Positions 17,851 through 27,531 of a DNA stretch of 64,000 bases are shown piece after piece. The stretch is from contig PMZI01000055.1 of the NCBI GenBank assembly GCA_003170475.1, positions 173,935-237,934 on the forward strand, in the 5' to 3' direction. A program made the position numbers and the translations under genes. Each line of letters opens with the position of its first letter. Within the stretch, counting starts at the first letter, position 1. This stretch comes from Ignavibacteriota bacterium. Lineage in GTDB: Bacteria > Bacteroidota > Ignavibacteria > UBA10030. Below the pieces are notes generated by a model that was not told where the DNA came from, did not search any database, and worked only from the letters and a program-made list of their open reading frames with translations.

Positions 17851-18669
17851 ATGAAGCGCACAGACAAGATATTCCTGTACATGGGTTTGATCGCGATCGC
17901 CGTGTCAATGCTCATACCATTCTTGTGGATGCTGAGCACTTCCCTCATGGATGAGCTTGAAGTGTACCAGTTTCCGCCGAAATTCATTCCCTCAGTCTGC
18001 AAGTGGAACAACTTCGCGGAAGCGATGACGCTGCAACCGTTTGGGAGGTTCTTCCTCAACTCGATGATTGTTGCAGCAGCGTCCGTCATCGGGCAAATTA
18101 CGTTCTGCTCGATGGCAGCCTATGCATTTGCACGACTCCGATTTCATGGACGTGAAAGAATCTTTGCCCTGTATCTTGGAACGATGATGATCCCGGCAAT
18201 CGTCACGGTTATACCGGCATTTCTCATCATTACCACGTTTGGTTGGATGAACACCTATTGGGCCCTCTTCACACCCACGATGTCGAGTGTCTGGGGCATC
18301 TTCCTTCTTCGACAGTTCTTCCTCACGATTCCCAAAGAGCTCGAGGACGCCGCCCGTGTCGATGGCGCTTCCGACTGGACGATTTTCATCAAGGTCATCC
18401 TGCCGCTCTCCAAACCCGCGCTGGCGACACTCACAATTTTTGCGTTCATGGGAAGTTGGAAAGACTTTCTCTGGCCTCTCATCGTCACAAACAGGGTTGA
18501 CATGCGAACGGTGGAGGTTGGAATTGCATCATTCAGCAATCTGTATACGACAGATTGGCCGCACCAGATGGCCGCGGCAGTGGTCGTGATGCTACCAATC
18601 ATCATCGTGTTCATGTTCGCTCAGAAGTATTTCGTCAAAGGCATTACGATGACAGGCATCAAGGGCTAA
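17851..18669 (+). CDS. Sugar ABC transporter permease, MalG type
   Basis: 272 residues, six predicted membrane segments, the length of MalG/UgpE-type CUT1 permeases. The cytoplasmic EAA loop (ELEDAARVDGASDWTIF, followed by LPLSKPA) docks the ATPase, and the C-terminus KGITMTGIKG is typical. It starts 6 nt after the GH18 stop and should pair with the permease half of the fusion protein at 13321-15624. No ABC ATPase is encoded in the window, so a shared MsmX/UgpC-like ATPase elsewhere must be assumed. Confidence 0.93.
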   Translation: MKRTDKIFLYMGLIAIAVSMLIPFLWMLSTSLMDELEVYQFPPKFIPSVCKWNNFAEAMTLQPFGRFFLNSMIVAAASVIGQITFCSMAAYAFARLRFHGRERIFALYLGTMMIPAIVTVIPAFLIITTFGWMNTYWALFTPTMSSVWGIFLLRQFFLTIPKELEDAARVDGASDWTIFIKVILPLSKPALATLTIFAFMGSWKDFLWPLIVTNRVDMRTVEVGIASFSNLYTTDWPHQMAAAVVVMLPIIIVFMFAQKYFVKGITMTGIKG

Positions 18670-18703
18670 GGCCCTCTCAATCTCCTTGCAGGAGAATCTA
18701 TCT

Positions 18704-20956
18704 ATGAAAACAGAAAACATCCTTCACCTGCTCTCTCGTGAGGACAAGTGGTATCTCGGGGGCGGTAACCGACTTCTCTGGGCTCCGCCCTTCCCGCTTC
18801 ATCCCGATGCACCGGGATTTTGGGACGAAGCGCATTACTACAATTACGAACTCAAGCCTCTTTTCACTTGGACGATTCTCGATGAAGACGGGCAGGAGGT
18901 CCGACTCCGGTTCCTCAAGCGTCACTGGGATCCCTCGTGTCTCACGCACAAGTATGAAGGCACAAGAATGGGATCAAAAGCGAAATTGCAAGTGACAGAA
19001 CGACGCGCGGTACTTCCGAGTGACGTGGCCACATCCGCTGTAGAAATCCGTAACACAACACGGAAAAAGCTGCGGCTACAGTTCGTAGCCTGGACAACGC
19101 AGGAGAACGCGCCGTCAAAGGAGGCCGTGTGGCTCAAAGACGTCGAACACTCCAAAGGGGTCATTTCTTTTCAAAAGTTTCTTCGACCTTCTGTCCATCC
19201 ACACGTCGAGATTGCATGTGCATTCTCGCTCAATCACAAGTCACCTACGTTCGGACTGAATCTCAGCGAGAAAGCCGCCCTCCGGCCGGATTGGAGACAG
19301 ACCCCCTGGTTCGGGACTTCTGGCAAAGATGTCCTCGGTACCAAGAAGCAACTCGGCGCTGCGACCGATGAGGGGCTGGTTTACATGGCTTTGAGTAGCC
19401 CCATGTCCTTAGCACCAGGGCAATCGACGCGAATTGCGATTGGGTTTGCTGCTTCTCCTTCGGCTGAAGAGACTCTCCGCAATCTTCGGGCGGCTCTCCA
19501 GCAGTCCGATCCAATCGACCTGAGCCGAATGAATTGGAACGACCATTTCGATTCCGTTCCCTCTTTCGAATGTTCGGACGAGTTCTTTCAACGATACTAT
19601 TGGTATCGTTGGTATGGACTGCGGTTAAACACTCAGTTTGGTAACGAAGGAAATTACAAACGACCATTTGTCTGCGAAGGAATCGGATATTTCCGTGCCC
19701 CTATTTCCTACAGTGCACCATGTCACATGCTCGAGAACCGATGGATGCACGAGCCGGAGCTTGCCCAGGGGAGCCTCCTCACATTTCTGGATAATCAGAG
19801 GGACGATGGGGGATTTCGCGGCTATCTCGACATGAACTACTTCCGCCAGGAAATGTTCTACCATGCCGATTGGGGAAATGCGTTACTTCAGTTGGAACTG
19901 GTACATCCGTCGCAACTTCTGCTCGAAGAGGTTTACGAAGGATTGAAGAAATACGTCGGCTATTTTGATCGCGAGCGTGACGAGGAGGTCAGTGGACTGT
20001 ACGATATTGACAACCACTACGAAACAGGTCAAGAATACATGCATCGGTACATCGTTGTCAATTCCCGCGCGGATCAAGAAAGCTGGGGCGAAGTGTTCCG
20101 GCTCAAAGGAGTCGATGTTACAGTCTATATCTACAGACTCAAGCAGGCACTGGGCACCATCGCGGAGAAGCTCGGAAAGAACGATGATGCTGACTTGTGG
20201 AAGATCGAAGCAGAGAAGATCAAAGCAGCGGTACTGGAAAAGATGTGGGATCAGAAGGAGGAAATGTTTTTTGATGTCGATCCGGCCACAGGAAATCGGA
20301 CGAACGTAAAAGCCTCTACCTGTTTCTATCCCTACTTCACAGATATCGTTGGACAAGATCACGTTCACGGGTTGAAACGACATCTCCTGAATCGGGATGA
20401 GTTCTGGACGACGTATCCTGTTCCTTCTTCAAGCGCAGATGACGAGTACTTTTGTCCGGAGCCCGAATGGAAGGGAAAACGGATGAACTGCCCATGGAAT
20501 GGGCGCGTCTGGCCGATGACCAACAGTCATGTCGCAGAGGCTCTTGCCACCACTGCTCTCAGCATGAACGATAAGACACTGCGCAAGAAAGCGGCAGAAT
20601 TCATAACAAGGTTTGTCAAGATGATGTTCTTCGACGGCGCCCCGGAGCTCCCGAACTGCTTCGAGCACTATCACCCATTCACCGGGACGCCCAGCGTCTA
20701 CCGCGGGATTGACGACTATCAACATTCATGGGTGAATGATCTTATCATCAAGTATCTCTGTGGAATTCGTCCAGAGGAGTTTTCTGTCGTCATCGATCCG
20801 TTCCCCTTCGGGCTTGCATCGGTGACCATTGATAATGTTGTCATTCGTGGGCGACGCTTGAAAGTGAAAATTGAGGGCAAGTGTTTCATTGTTTGGCTCG
20901 ACGGGCAACACCATGCACAGAGTGTTCTGGGGAAACCCATAAGCATTCAAATCTGA
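18704..20956 (+). CDS. GH63/trehalase-like (alpha/alpha)6-barrel glycosidase
   Basis: About 750 residues. An N-terminal beta-rich region (about 1-270) precedes a six-hairpin barrel resembling GH63/mannosylglycerate hydrolase-like enzymes: RPFVCEGIGYFRAP, LTFLDNQRDDGGFRGYLD, YDIDNHYETGQEY, MNCPWNGRVWPMTNSH and the C-terminal GIDDYQHSWVNDLI. Acidic residues in the QRDDGG and DNHYETGQE regions are candidate catalytic groups. The ATG at 18704 is chosen because CAGGAGAA sits 6 nt upstream; an upstream TTG at 18686 would overlap that site. No signal peptide, so likely cytoplasmic. Substrate unknown. Confidence 0.8.
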   Translation: MKTENILHLLSREDKWYLGGGNRLLWAPPFPLHPDAPGFWDEAHYYNYELKPLFTWTILDEDGQEVRLRFLKRHWDPSCLTHKYEGTRMGSKAKLQVTERRAVLPSDVATSAVEIRNTTRKKLRLQFVAWTTQENAPSKEAVWLKDVEHSKGVISFQKFLRPSVHPHVEIACAFSLNHKSPTFGLNLSEKAALRPDWRQTPWFGTSGKDVLGTKKQLGAATDEGLVYMALSSPMSLAPGQSTRIAIGFAASPSAEETLRNLRAALQQSDPIDLSRMNWNDHFDSVPSFECSDEFFQRYYWYRWYGLRLNTQFGNEGNYKRPFVCEGIGYFRAPISYSAPCHMLENRWMHEPELAQGSLLTFLDNQRDDGGFRGYLDMNYFRQEMFYHADWGNALLQLELVHPSQLLLEEVYEGLKKYVGYFDRERDEEVSGLYDIDNHYETGQEYMHRYIVVNSRADQESWGEVFRLKGVDVTVYIYRLKQALGTIAEKLGKNDDADLWKIEAEKIKAAVLEKMWDQKEEMFFDVDPATGNRTNVKASTCFYPYFTDIVGQDHVHGLKRHLLNRDEFWTTYPVPSSSADDEYFCPEPEWKGKRMNCPWNGRVWPMTNSHVAEALATTALSMNDKTLRKKAAEFITRFVKMMFFDGAPELPNCFEHYHPFTGTPSVYRGIDDYQHSWVNDLIIKYLCGIRPEEFSVVIDPFPFGLASVTIDNVVIRGRRLKVKIEGKCFIVWLDGQHHAQSVLGKPISIQI

Positions 20957-21092
20957 GCAATGTCCAGTAATGGATCTCTTTGGGGGAACAGTATGTCTCA
21001 ATACCACAGACCCTTCGTAGCTTTTGATGATGCAGCAATCTTTGAAACGGATTCTCTGAAGGCACATCAATGATGCACTTGCACCGACCGAC

Positions 21093-24000
21093 ATGCGAGT
21101 AGCATTCCTCATTCCGGACAACCGGCCACTCACTCTGGAAGAACTCCAGGCATGGAACTATCTGAGGAAAGCTGCCACAACCAAGGCACGAAAGATCACG
21201 TTCGCAAGCGTTGCAGCCGCGCCATCTCTCCTCGCCTCGTACGATGTCATTTGGTGGCACTGCGATGGAGCATATCCAGGCAAGGAGCAAATCACCTCTC
21301 CCGTTGTTCAGGCGATCAAGACGAGTGTTTCACATGGACGTGGGCTTTTGCTTTCGTTACTCGCCTGTCAGTTCGTGACAGACATTAGCCTCGAAACTGT
21401 GAGCCCGAACGTTGTCACTCGGGGTGAATGGACAGAACGCTCGTGGGCGGAAGAATATCCGGACATTCGGGGCTTCGGAGGATTTAGTCCACATCCCGTC
21501 TTCAGTGGCTTTTTGGGAGGACTCTACACCTGGGCACCAAAGGCCGGCGACTCCTATTCATCATGCTGCTACGACAACGCGCTTCCTTCGATAGGCAAAA
21601 TCGTTGCGGTAGAAAAGCTTTATATCAAGCTGAACGAACAACGCCGCATCATGGTGGAATACGAACTGGGCAAGGGACGAATCCTGACCATAGGTTCTCA
21701 CTTCTACTTTTCTGATTCGAGGCAACGATTTCGTGCCCATCTTGAGAAGTTTGCCAATAATTCACTTCGTTATGTCGCGCAAAGCAAGAAGAACTCTAAG
21801 CTCCGCTCCTCACGGCAGCAAGCCTTTTGGAATTTCGACCCTCGACGCGTTTCCTCATTTGAGCAATCAAGCAAGAGTCTGGGAAGAATCTCCGCTCATC
21901 TTCCTGCTGCTTCGAGTGATCTCGCAATTCATCGGGAGACATCAGCTGACGCAGATGGGGGACAGTTTTTCGATATCGCAGGCCGAAGATTCCTCATGAT
22001 GGGAAGAGAACGTGGCGGCATAGCCGAAATCTGGTCCCATCCAACAAGATTGTTCAAGAACACTCGAGTGGGTTTCAACGTTGGCGAGCTGGGATGGCAT
22101 TGGTCAGACGAACTCAGTCCCACGATCACGATCCGACCAGAATCGCTCACGCGGCGCTATGAGTGTGACGGTGCCGTGATAGAAGAGGTCCTGTATCCGT
22201 CACTCAAATCACCGGCAGGAGTTCTGCACTTTGAAGTCACATCGAAAGAATCAGTTCAGATTGTTGTTTCAGCACAGACCGACCTGCGACTCATGTGGCC
22301 GCTGAGCGAAGAAGCAACAGGCTCACTCAAATATGCCTGGGATCCGGGCAACCGATCGACGGTCGTCACCGACAGCATAAGAAAGAATGCTGCGGTTTTC
22401 GGATCAACATGTCCGCCAGCGGAACACCTCGTCGGTCAGTTCTCCGGGATCAGATTTGAAGATGACCATTGGGTTGGAATTCCTTCTGATAAAATACAGG
22501 TTTTGAGCGCCATTTGTATCACGCTCACGCCACAATCCAGACAATCCGCTTTCGTTTTTGCTGGATCGGGGGTATCATTACAGGAAGCAGTTGCATCGTA
22601 TCGCGTGGCCATGAAAAGGATACCAGAGCTGTTTGAGGAACAGGCTCGACACTTCAAACGTCTCCTCGGCACGACGCTCCAATTGATAACCCCCGATGAG
22701 GAATTCAACAAATCTTATAGCTGGTCTGTCGTTGGAACGGATAAGTTGTTTGCTAACACTCCGGGACTTGGGTCTTCCTTCCTCGCGGGGTATGGACTTA
22801 GTTCATCGGGTTGGGATGGTGGCCAGAAAGTGAGCGGTCGTCCCGGCTATGCCTGGTACTTCGGGCGCGACAGTGCCTGGACATGCTTGGCAGTACTTGA
22901 TTATGGCGATTTCAACAAAGTGCGAGCTGTCCTGGGATTCCTCGGTACGCATCAAGACATCAGCGGGAAGATTCTTCATGAGATGACGACCAGTGGGCAT
23001 GCCCATTTCGACGCTGCGGATTCAACGCCCCTCTATCTTATCCTGTTTGGAAGGTATCTTCGGGCAAGTGGAGATGTTGAGTTCGTCAAAAAGGAATTGC
23101 CGAAAATCCGACTTGCCCTCGCGTACTGCTATGCGACGGATGCAGACGGTGATCATCTAATAGAGAACACGAATGCAGGCCACGGATGGGTTGAAGGAGG
23201 AATGCTCTTCCCTTCCCATACGGAACACTACCTTGCATCATGTTGGGCTCAGGCTCTTACGGAGACAGCCTATATCGCAGAAGCCGTAAAAGACGCCCGC
23301 CTAGCGTCACGATGCAAGCGCGAGTCAATCGCAGTGAGGTCAATTCTGCGTACGAGCTTTCGAAATGAGGAGACCGGATTCTACGAGTTTGCCAAGAATC
23401 GTGATGGATCATTTCGATCGGAGAAGACTGTTCTTCCAACCGTAGGAATGTATTTTGACTGTTCTGAAAAGAGCTTCTCGCAGCGCAGCCTTAGCGAATA
23501 TGCCAGCGCCAGGTTTTCCGCGGACTGGGGTGTTCGAATGATAGGTAAAGATGATACTCTCTTCGATCCAACAGGATATCATTACGGAAGTATCTGGCCC
23601 CTCTTCACAGGATGGACAGCGTTAGCAGAATTTCGAATGCATCGGCCGATTCAAGGATTCAATCACCTCATGAGCAACGCCATGCTTTTTGACCAGTTCT
23701 CTGCGGGATGTACCGAGGAAGTCCTCCACGGAACCCGATTCCAATCCGCAGGTGTCTGCCCTCATCAGGCTTGGTCTGGCACTATGATCTTGCAGCCGGC
23801 GCTTGAAGGATTGTTGGGTCTAAACATAGACGCCCGAAATAATTCGATCGAACTGAGACCGTACCTTCCTCCTCATTGGAAAAAGATAGAGGCAAAGAAT
23901 ATCCCGCTGGGCAACCGGACCGTGACAATGAAAATGAGACGAGGGGCTGGCCAGACTGTTTTCACTTTTTCGATGGGTGCTCCTCCCAAAGGAAAGTACT

Positions 24001-24461
24001 CTCACCCTGTGCAACTGATCCTACACCCGATCTTCCCTCTCGGTACTCGCCTCCGTGGAATGTGGATTGACGGAATTCAAAAACAGAAAGGAAGATTCCT
24101 TGTTAAGAACAAATCCAGTCTCATCGTCAACGCTTTGCTGAAGACCCGCCTTGAAGTTCGTTTTGAGCATTCCGGGGGAGTCAGCGTAGTCCCCGCACGC
24201 CCACATCTTGTGCGAGGAGAAGAGTCAACGGGCTTGCGAATCGTCGATGAAGGATGGAATCATGATGCATACGTGCTGACCCTCGATGGAAAGGCCGGCG
24301 AGGAATACTTGATCGACGTCTTCGATCCTTCTGCCGTTGTGAAACACATTGATGGAGCGGTTGGGCTCGCAAGAGTTGGAGAGGTTCTCACAATCTCCGC
24401 TCGCTTTGCCGAACTTTCGTATAAGGGTTATGTGAGAAAAGAGATATCGTTATCGAGCTAG
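21093..24461 (+). CDS. Amidotransferase-like domain fused to a debranching-enzyme-like glycosidase
   Basis: 1122 residues, no signal peptide. Residues about 1-235 look like a class I glutamine amidotransferase / ThuA-like fold (YDVIWWHCDG, GRGLLLSLLACQF, GKGRILTIGSHFYF), as found in proteins that bind rather than hydrolyse sugars. Residues about 290-520 are beta-rich, and 530-900 form a six-hairpin barrel of the amylo-alpha-1,6-glucosidase type (WYFGRDSAWTCLAVLDYGDF, NTNAGHGWVEGG, YHYGSIWPLFTGW). The C-terminal 200 residues are beta-sandwich-like. The last gene of the carbohydrate locus, ending just before a strong terminator. No clear Shine-Dalgarno before the ATG. Confidence 0.75.
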   Translation: MRVAFLIPDNRPLTLEELQAWNYLRKAATTKARKITFASVAAAPSLLASYDVIWWHCDGAYPGKEQITSPVVQAIKTSVSHGRGLLLSLLACQFVTDISLETVSPNVVTRGEWTERSWAEEYPDIRGFGGFSPHPVFSGFLGGLYTWAPKAGDSYSSCCYDNALPSIGKIVAVEKLYIKLNEQRRIMVEYELGKGRILTIGSHFYFSDSRQRFRAHLEKFANNSLRYVAQSKKNSKLRSSRQQAFWNFDPRRVSSFEQSSKSLGRISAHLPAASSDLAIHRETSADADGGQFFDIAGRRFLMMGRERGGIAEIWSHPTRLFKNTRVGFNVGELGWHWSDELSPTITIRPESLTRRYECDGAVIEEVLYPSLKSPAGVLHFEVTSKESVQIVVSAQTDLRLMWPLSEEATGSLKYAWDPGNRSTVVTDSIRKNAAVFGSTCPPAEHLVGQFSGIRFEDDHWVGIPSDKIQVLSAICITLTPQSRQSAFVFAGSGVSLQEAVASYRVAMKRIPELFEEQARHFKRLLGTTLQLITPDEEFNKSYSWSVVGTDKLFANTPGLGSSFLAGYGLSSSGWDGGQKVSGRPGYAWYFGRDSAWTCLAVLDYGDFNKVRAVLGFLGTHQDISGKILHEMTTSGHAHFDAADSTPLYLILFGRYLRASGDVEFVKKELPKIRLALAYCYATDADGDHLIENTNAGHGWVEGGMLFPSHTEHYLASCWAQALTETAYIAEAVKDARLASRCKRESIAVRSILRTSFRNEETGFYEFAKNRDGSFRSEKTVLPTVGMYFDCSEKSFSQRSLSEYASARFSADWGVRMIGKDDTLFDPTGYHYGSIWPLFTGWTALAEFRMHRPIQGFNHLMSNAMLFDQFSAGCTEEVLHGTRFQSAGVCPHQAWSGTMILQPALEGLLGLNIDARNNSIELRPYLPPHWKKIEAKNIPLGNRTVTMKMRRGAGQTVFTFSMGAPPKGKYSHPVQLILHPIFPLGTRLRGMWIDGIQKQKGRFLVKNKSSLIVNALLKTRLEVRFEHSGGVSVVPARPHLVRGEESTGLRIVDEGWNHDAYVLTLDGKAGEEYLIDVFDPSAVVKHIDGAVGLARVGEVLTISARFAELSYKGYVRKEISLSS

Positions 24462-24480
24462 ACTTTGTGAAGTCAACCTA

Positions 24481-24520
24481 GCAAAAAGCCCGGTCGGTTG
24501 TTTCCGATCGGGCTTTTTGC
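24481..24520. terminator. Bidirectional Rho-independent terminator
   Basis: Near-perfect 17-bp stem (GCAAAAAGCCCGGTCGG against CCGATCGGGCTTTTTGC) with a 6-nt loop and T-runs on both strands. It can end the carbohydrate-locus transcript from the left and the glgB transcript from the right. Confidence 0.9.
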
Positions 24521-24697
24521 ATTGCGGTAGGGCTTCATGACGGCCCATGGACCGCCTGGTTTTGTCCCTGCACTCTCGGCTTTTGCAGCAGTGCATTCAG
24601 ACGACGAGCGAAGAGCCGAACATCCGGCGAGAAGCATCATGAGCATGACGAGATCTCGAGGAGATGATCTGCGCGGATTCCAATCCACGACTCGCCG

Positions 24698-26923
24698 TCA
24701 GGCGGGCTGCTTCTTGAGCTTCAAGAAGAGGACTGCGAGCGGCGGTAATGTGAGACTCAAGGAGAACGGATGATGGTGAAACGGAATGCTCTCGGCGTCA
24801 ATTTCACCGCTATTGCCGAGATTGCTCCCCGCATAATATGAAGAATCCGTGTTAAGTAACTCCTGGTACTTCCCGAGGTCAGAAACGCCAACTCTATACC
24901 CGTAGCGGGGAACGGGCGTGAAATTGCAGACAACGACGATGCGATTGCGTGGATCCTTTGCCTTTCGCTCGAAGGCGATAACGCTGTTCGCCGCGTCCTG
25001 AAAATCAATCCACTCAAATCCTTTGTATTCAAAATCAACTTCATGGAGAGATGCTTCGGAGTCATAAAGCGCGTGCAGATTGTCAATGAGCCGTTGAACT
25101 CCCTGATGCGATTCGTACTGTAGAAGATGCCAGTCAAGCGATGACTCGTGGTTCCACTCAACCCATTGTCCGAGTTCTCCACCCATGAAGAGCAGTTTCT
25201 TCCCTGGAAATGCGAACATCAATCCGAAGAGCGCCCTGAGGTTCGCGAACTTCTGCCAGAGGTCGCCCGGCATCTTATCGAGCAGAGATCGCTTGCCATG
25301 AACCACTTCATCATGAGAGAGCGGAAGCATGAATCGTTCGCTGAAGGCGTACAAGAGCGCGAAAGTGAGATTGCGATGATGGTACGCCCGATGGATAGGA
25401 TCATGGGAAAAATACTCAAGCATGTCATGCATCCAGCCCATGTTCCACTTGAGATCGAATCCCAGCCCGCCATTTTGAAGGCTGTTTGTCACACCCGGCC
25501 AAGCGGTGGATTCTTCCGCAATCATCAGACAGCCCGGATAGTAGTGGTGGACGACACCATTGAGTTGCTTGAGAAACGCGATTGCATCAATGTTTTCCCG
25601 CCCGCCGTACTGGTTCGGGACCCACTCCCCTTCTCTTCTGGAGTAATCGAGGTAGAGCATAGATGCAACGGCGTCAATCCGAAGGCCATCGACATGGTAT
25701 TTATCGAGCCAGTACAGAGCATTACTGACGAGGAAATTACGCACTTCATGACGACCATAATTGAAAATATACGTTCCCCAATCCTGGTGCTCTCCTCGCC
25801 GCGGATCAGAATGTTCATATAAGTGCGTGCCATCAAACATGCCGAGGGCATAAGGATCTTTCGGGAAATGCGCCGGGACCCAATCGAGGATGACCCCAAT
25901 GCCATGCTCATGACAATAATCGACGAAGTACATGAAGTCCTGAGGCTTTCCGAACCGACTCGTCGGCGCGAAGTACCCCGTTACCTGATAGCCCCACGAC
26001 GCATCCAGCGGATGCTCCATCACTGGCATGAGTTCGACGTGGGTAAATCCGCGCGCCTTGACATAGTCGACGACTTGTGCAGCCAATTCTCTGTACGTCA
26101 TCCAACGGCTTCCATCCTCAGGCACTCTGGCCCAGGAGCCCAGATGAATCTCGTAGAGGGAGATCGGCTTTGACAACTGATCCGTCGATCGTCGGGAGCT
26201 CATCCATGCGTCGTCATTCCATTCAAACCCGCCTAGTACATTGACTCTCGACGCTGTGCTGGGTCGCAGTTCCATCTCAAATCCATAGGGATCGGATTTG
26301 TCGATGAGCGTGCCGGCCTTGGTCTTTATTTGAAACTTGTACAGCTCTCCTTCCGGCAGACCGGGGATGAAGATCTCCCAAACCCCGGATGATCCAAGAA
26401 CTCGCATCGGGTGCTTTCGGCGATCCCATTCATTGAAGCTGCCAATGACGCTGACGCTTCGGGCAGCCGGTGCCCAGACGGCGAATTGGATACCGCCGAC
26501 TCCGTCTACCTCTGCGAAGTGTGCGCCCAACTTCTCGTAGATACGATGGTGATCTCCTGCATTGAAGAGATAAAGATCGAATTCCGTCAACGTTGGCAAG
26601 AAAGAATACGAATCGTAAAAGGTCGCGATTTCACCATTCTTCGCGTGCCTGCGAAGTTTATACCGGAATATTTCTGTTCGATCAGGAAAGAAAGCCTCAA
26701 AGAACCCTTCCTCAACGATCTTGTTCATCTTCGTGGCGGTGAGCTCAAGATCCCCATCGAATTCAACGACCTCGGCGGCTATGGTGTCGGGCAAGAAGGC
26801 GCGAATGGCGATTCCCTTGTTCCCCTTCACTTCCGTCGGATGAGCGCCGAGTACGCGGAAAGGATCGAAGTGATCGGTGTGAATAATCTTTGTTATATCT
26901 TCCTGCGAAGCTATTGATTTCAT
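24698..26923 (-). CDS. glgB: 1,4-alpha-glucan branching enzyme
   Basis: Introduces alpha-1,6 branches into glycogen. 741 residues, normal for GlgB (GH13_9). An N-terminal beta-sandwich is followed by a CBM48 domain (GGIQFAVWAPAARSVSVIGS) and the GH13 barrel: catalytic nucleophile in DGLRIDAVASMLYLDYSR, acid/base in MIAEESTAWPG, and the transition-state Asp in LSHDEVVHGK. Cotranscribed behind the GT4 gene and nadD (8-nt gap) and ended by the terminator at 24481-24520. No other glycogen gene is in the window. Confidence 0.97.
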   Translation of the reverse strand: MKSIASQEDITKIIHTDHFDPFRVLGAHPTEVKGNKGIAIRAFLPDTIAAEVVEFDGDLELTATKMNKIVEEGFFEAFFPDRTEIFRYKLRRHAKNGEIATFYDSYSFLPTLTEFDLYLFNAGDHHRIYEKLGAHFAEVDGVGGIQFAVWAPAARSVSVIGSFNEWDRRKHPMRVLGSSGVWEIFIPGLPEGELYKFQIKTKAGTLIDKSDPYGFEMELRPSTASRVNVLGGFEWNDDAWMSSRRSTDQLSKPISLYEIHLGSWARVPEDGSRWMTYRELAAQVVDYVKARGFTHVELMPVMEHPLDASWGYQVTGYFAPTSRFGKPQDFMYFVDYCHEHGIGVILDWVPAHFPKDPYALGMFDGTHLYEHSDPRRGEHQDWGTYIFNYGRHEVRNFLVSNALYWLDKYHVDGLRIDAVASMLYLDYSRREGEWVPNQYGGRENIDAIAFLKQLNGVVHHYYPGCLMIAEESTAWPGVTNSLQNGGLGFDLKWNMGWMHDMLEYFSHDPIHRAYHHRNLTFALLYAFSERFMLPLSHDEVVHGKRSLLDKMPGDLWQKFANLRALFGLMFAFPGKKLLFMGGELGQWVEWNHESSLDWHLLQYESHQGVQRLIDNLHALYDSEASLHEVDFEYKGFEWIDFQDAANSVIAFERKAKDPRNRIVVVCNFTPVPRYGYRVGVSDLGKYQELLNTDSSYYAGSNLGNSGEIDAESIPFHHHPFSLSLTLPPLAVLFLKLKKQPA

Positions 26924-26931
26924 GTTGTGGC

Positions 26932-27531
26932 CTATGTCAGGTCCGAATAAAGCTTCTTTCGTTGGATGAAACGAAATACGTTATCTCGTACAAGATATCG
27001 AATCGATTTTCCCTGTTGAATCTTCTTCCGGATTTCCGACGAAGAAATCTCCATCAGCGGCCCCCCGACAAACGACATGTTCATAGGACGGAGACTCGCC
27101 TTCATGCGAACCGACCGTGGTCTCCGATAAACAATGAGCGACACCTCGTCCAGTATCTGACGGGGCGACTTCCACGAATGAAACTGACGAAGGCTGTCAC
27201 TTCCGATGATCAAGAACAATTGAGATTCGGGAAAGAGTTTGCGAAACGCCCTCACCGTATCGACCGTATACGAGATTCCCTTGCGACGGAGTTCAATGTC
27301 AGACACCTTCAGTCTTGCATTGCCAGAAAGGGAAAGGCGCGTCATAGCAAGGCGATCGCGGGCAGTCGATGGATGTCTTCCCTCCTTATGCGGCGGCTTG
27401 TAGGCTGGAACAAAGTAGACAACATCCAACTTCAAGGAACGCCGTGCCATCTCAGCGATCACCAAATGCCCGAGATGCGGCGGATCAAATGAGCCTCCAA
27501 AAATTCCTATTCGCTTCAGTTTACGCGCCAT
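26932..27531 (-). CDS. nadD: Nicotinate-nucleotide adenylyltransferase
   Basis: Adenylates nicotinate mononucleotide in NAD synthesis. 199 residues. The HxGH nucleotidyltransferase signature is present as GIFGGSFDPPHLGHL (residues about 9-23), with the second motif ISSSEIRKKI near residue 163-172. The start codon lies inside the 3' end of the GT4 gene (16-nt overlap), indicating translational coupling. Confidence 0.96.
   Translation of the reverse strand: MARKLKRIGIFGGSFDPPHLGHLVIAEMARRSLKLDVVYFVPAYKPPHKEGRHPSTARDRLAMTRLSLSGNARLKVSDIELRRKGISYTVDTVRAFRKLFPESQLFLIIGSDSLRQFHSWKSPRQILDEVSLIVYRRPRSVRMKASLRPMNMSFVGGPLMEISSSEIRKKIQQGKSIRYLVRDNVFRFIQRKKLYSDLT

Noticed and set aside
24473..24688. Minus-strand 71-residue frame with a lipobox-like LLAGCSAL
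   Set aside because: It has no good ribosome-binding site, and its last codons and stop lie in or beyond the strong terminator at 24481-24520, so a complete message is unlikely.
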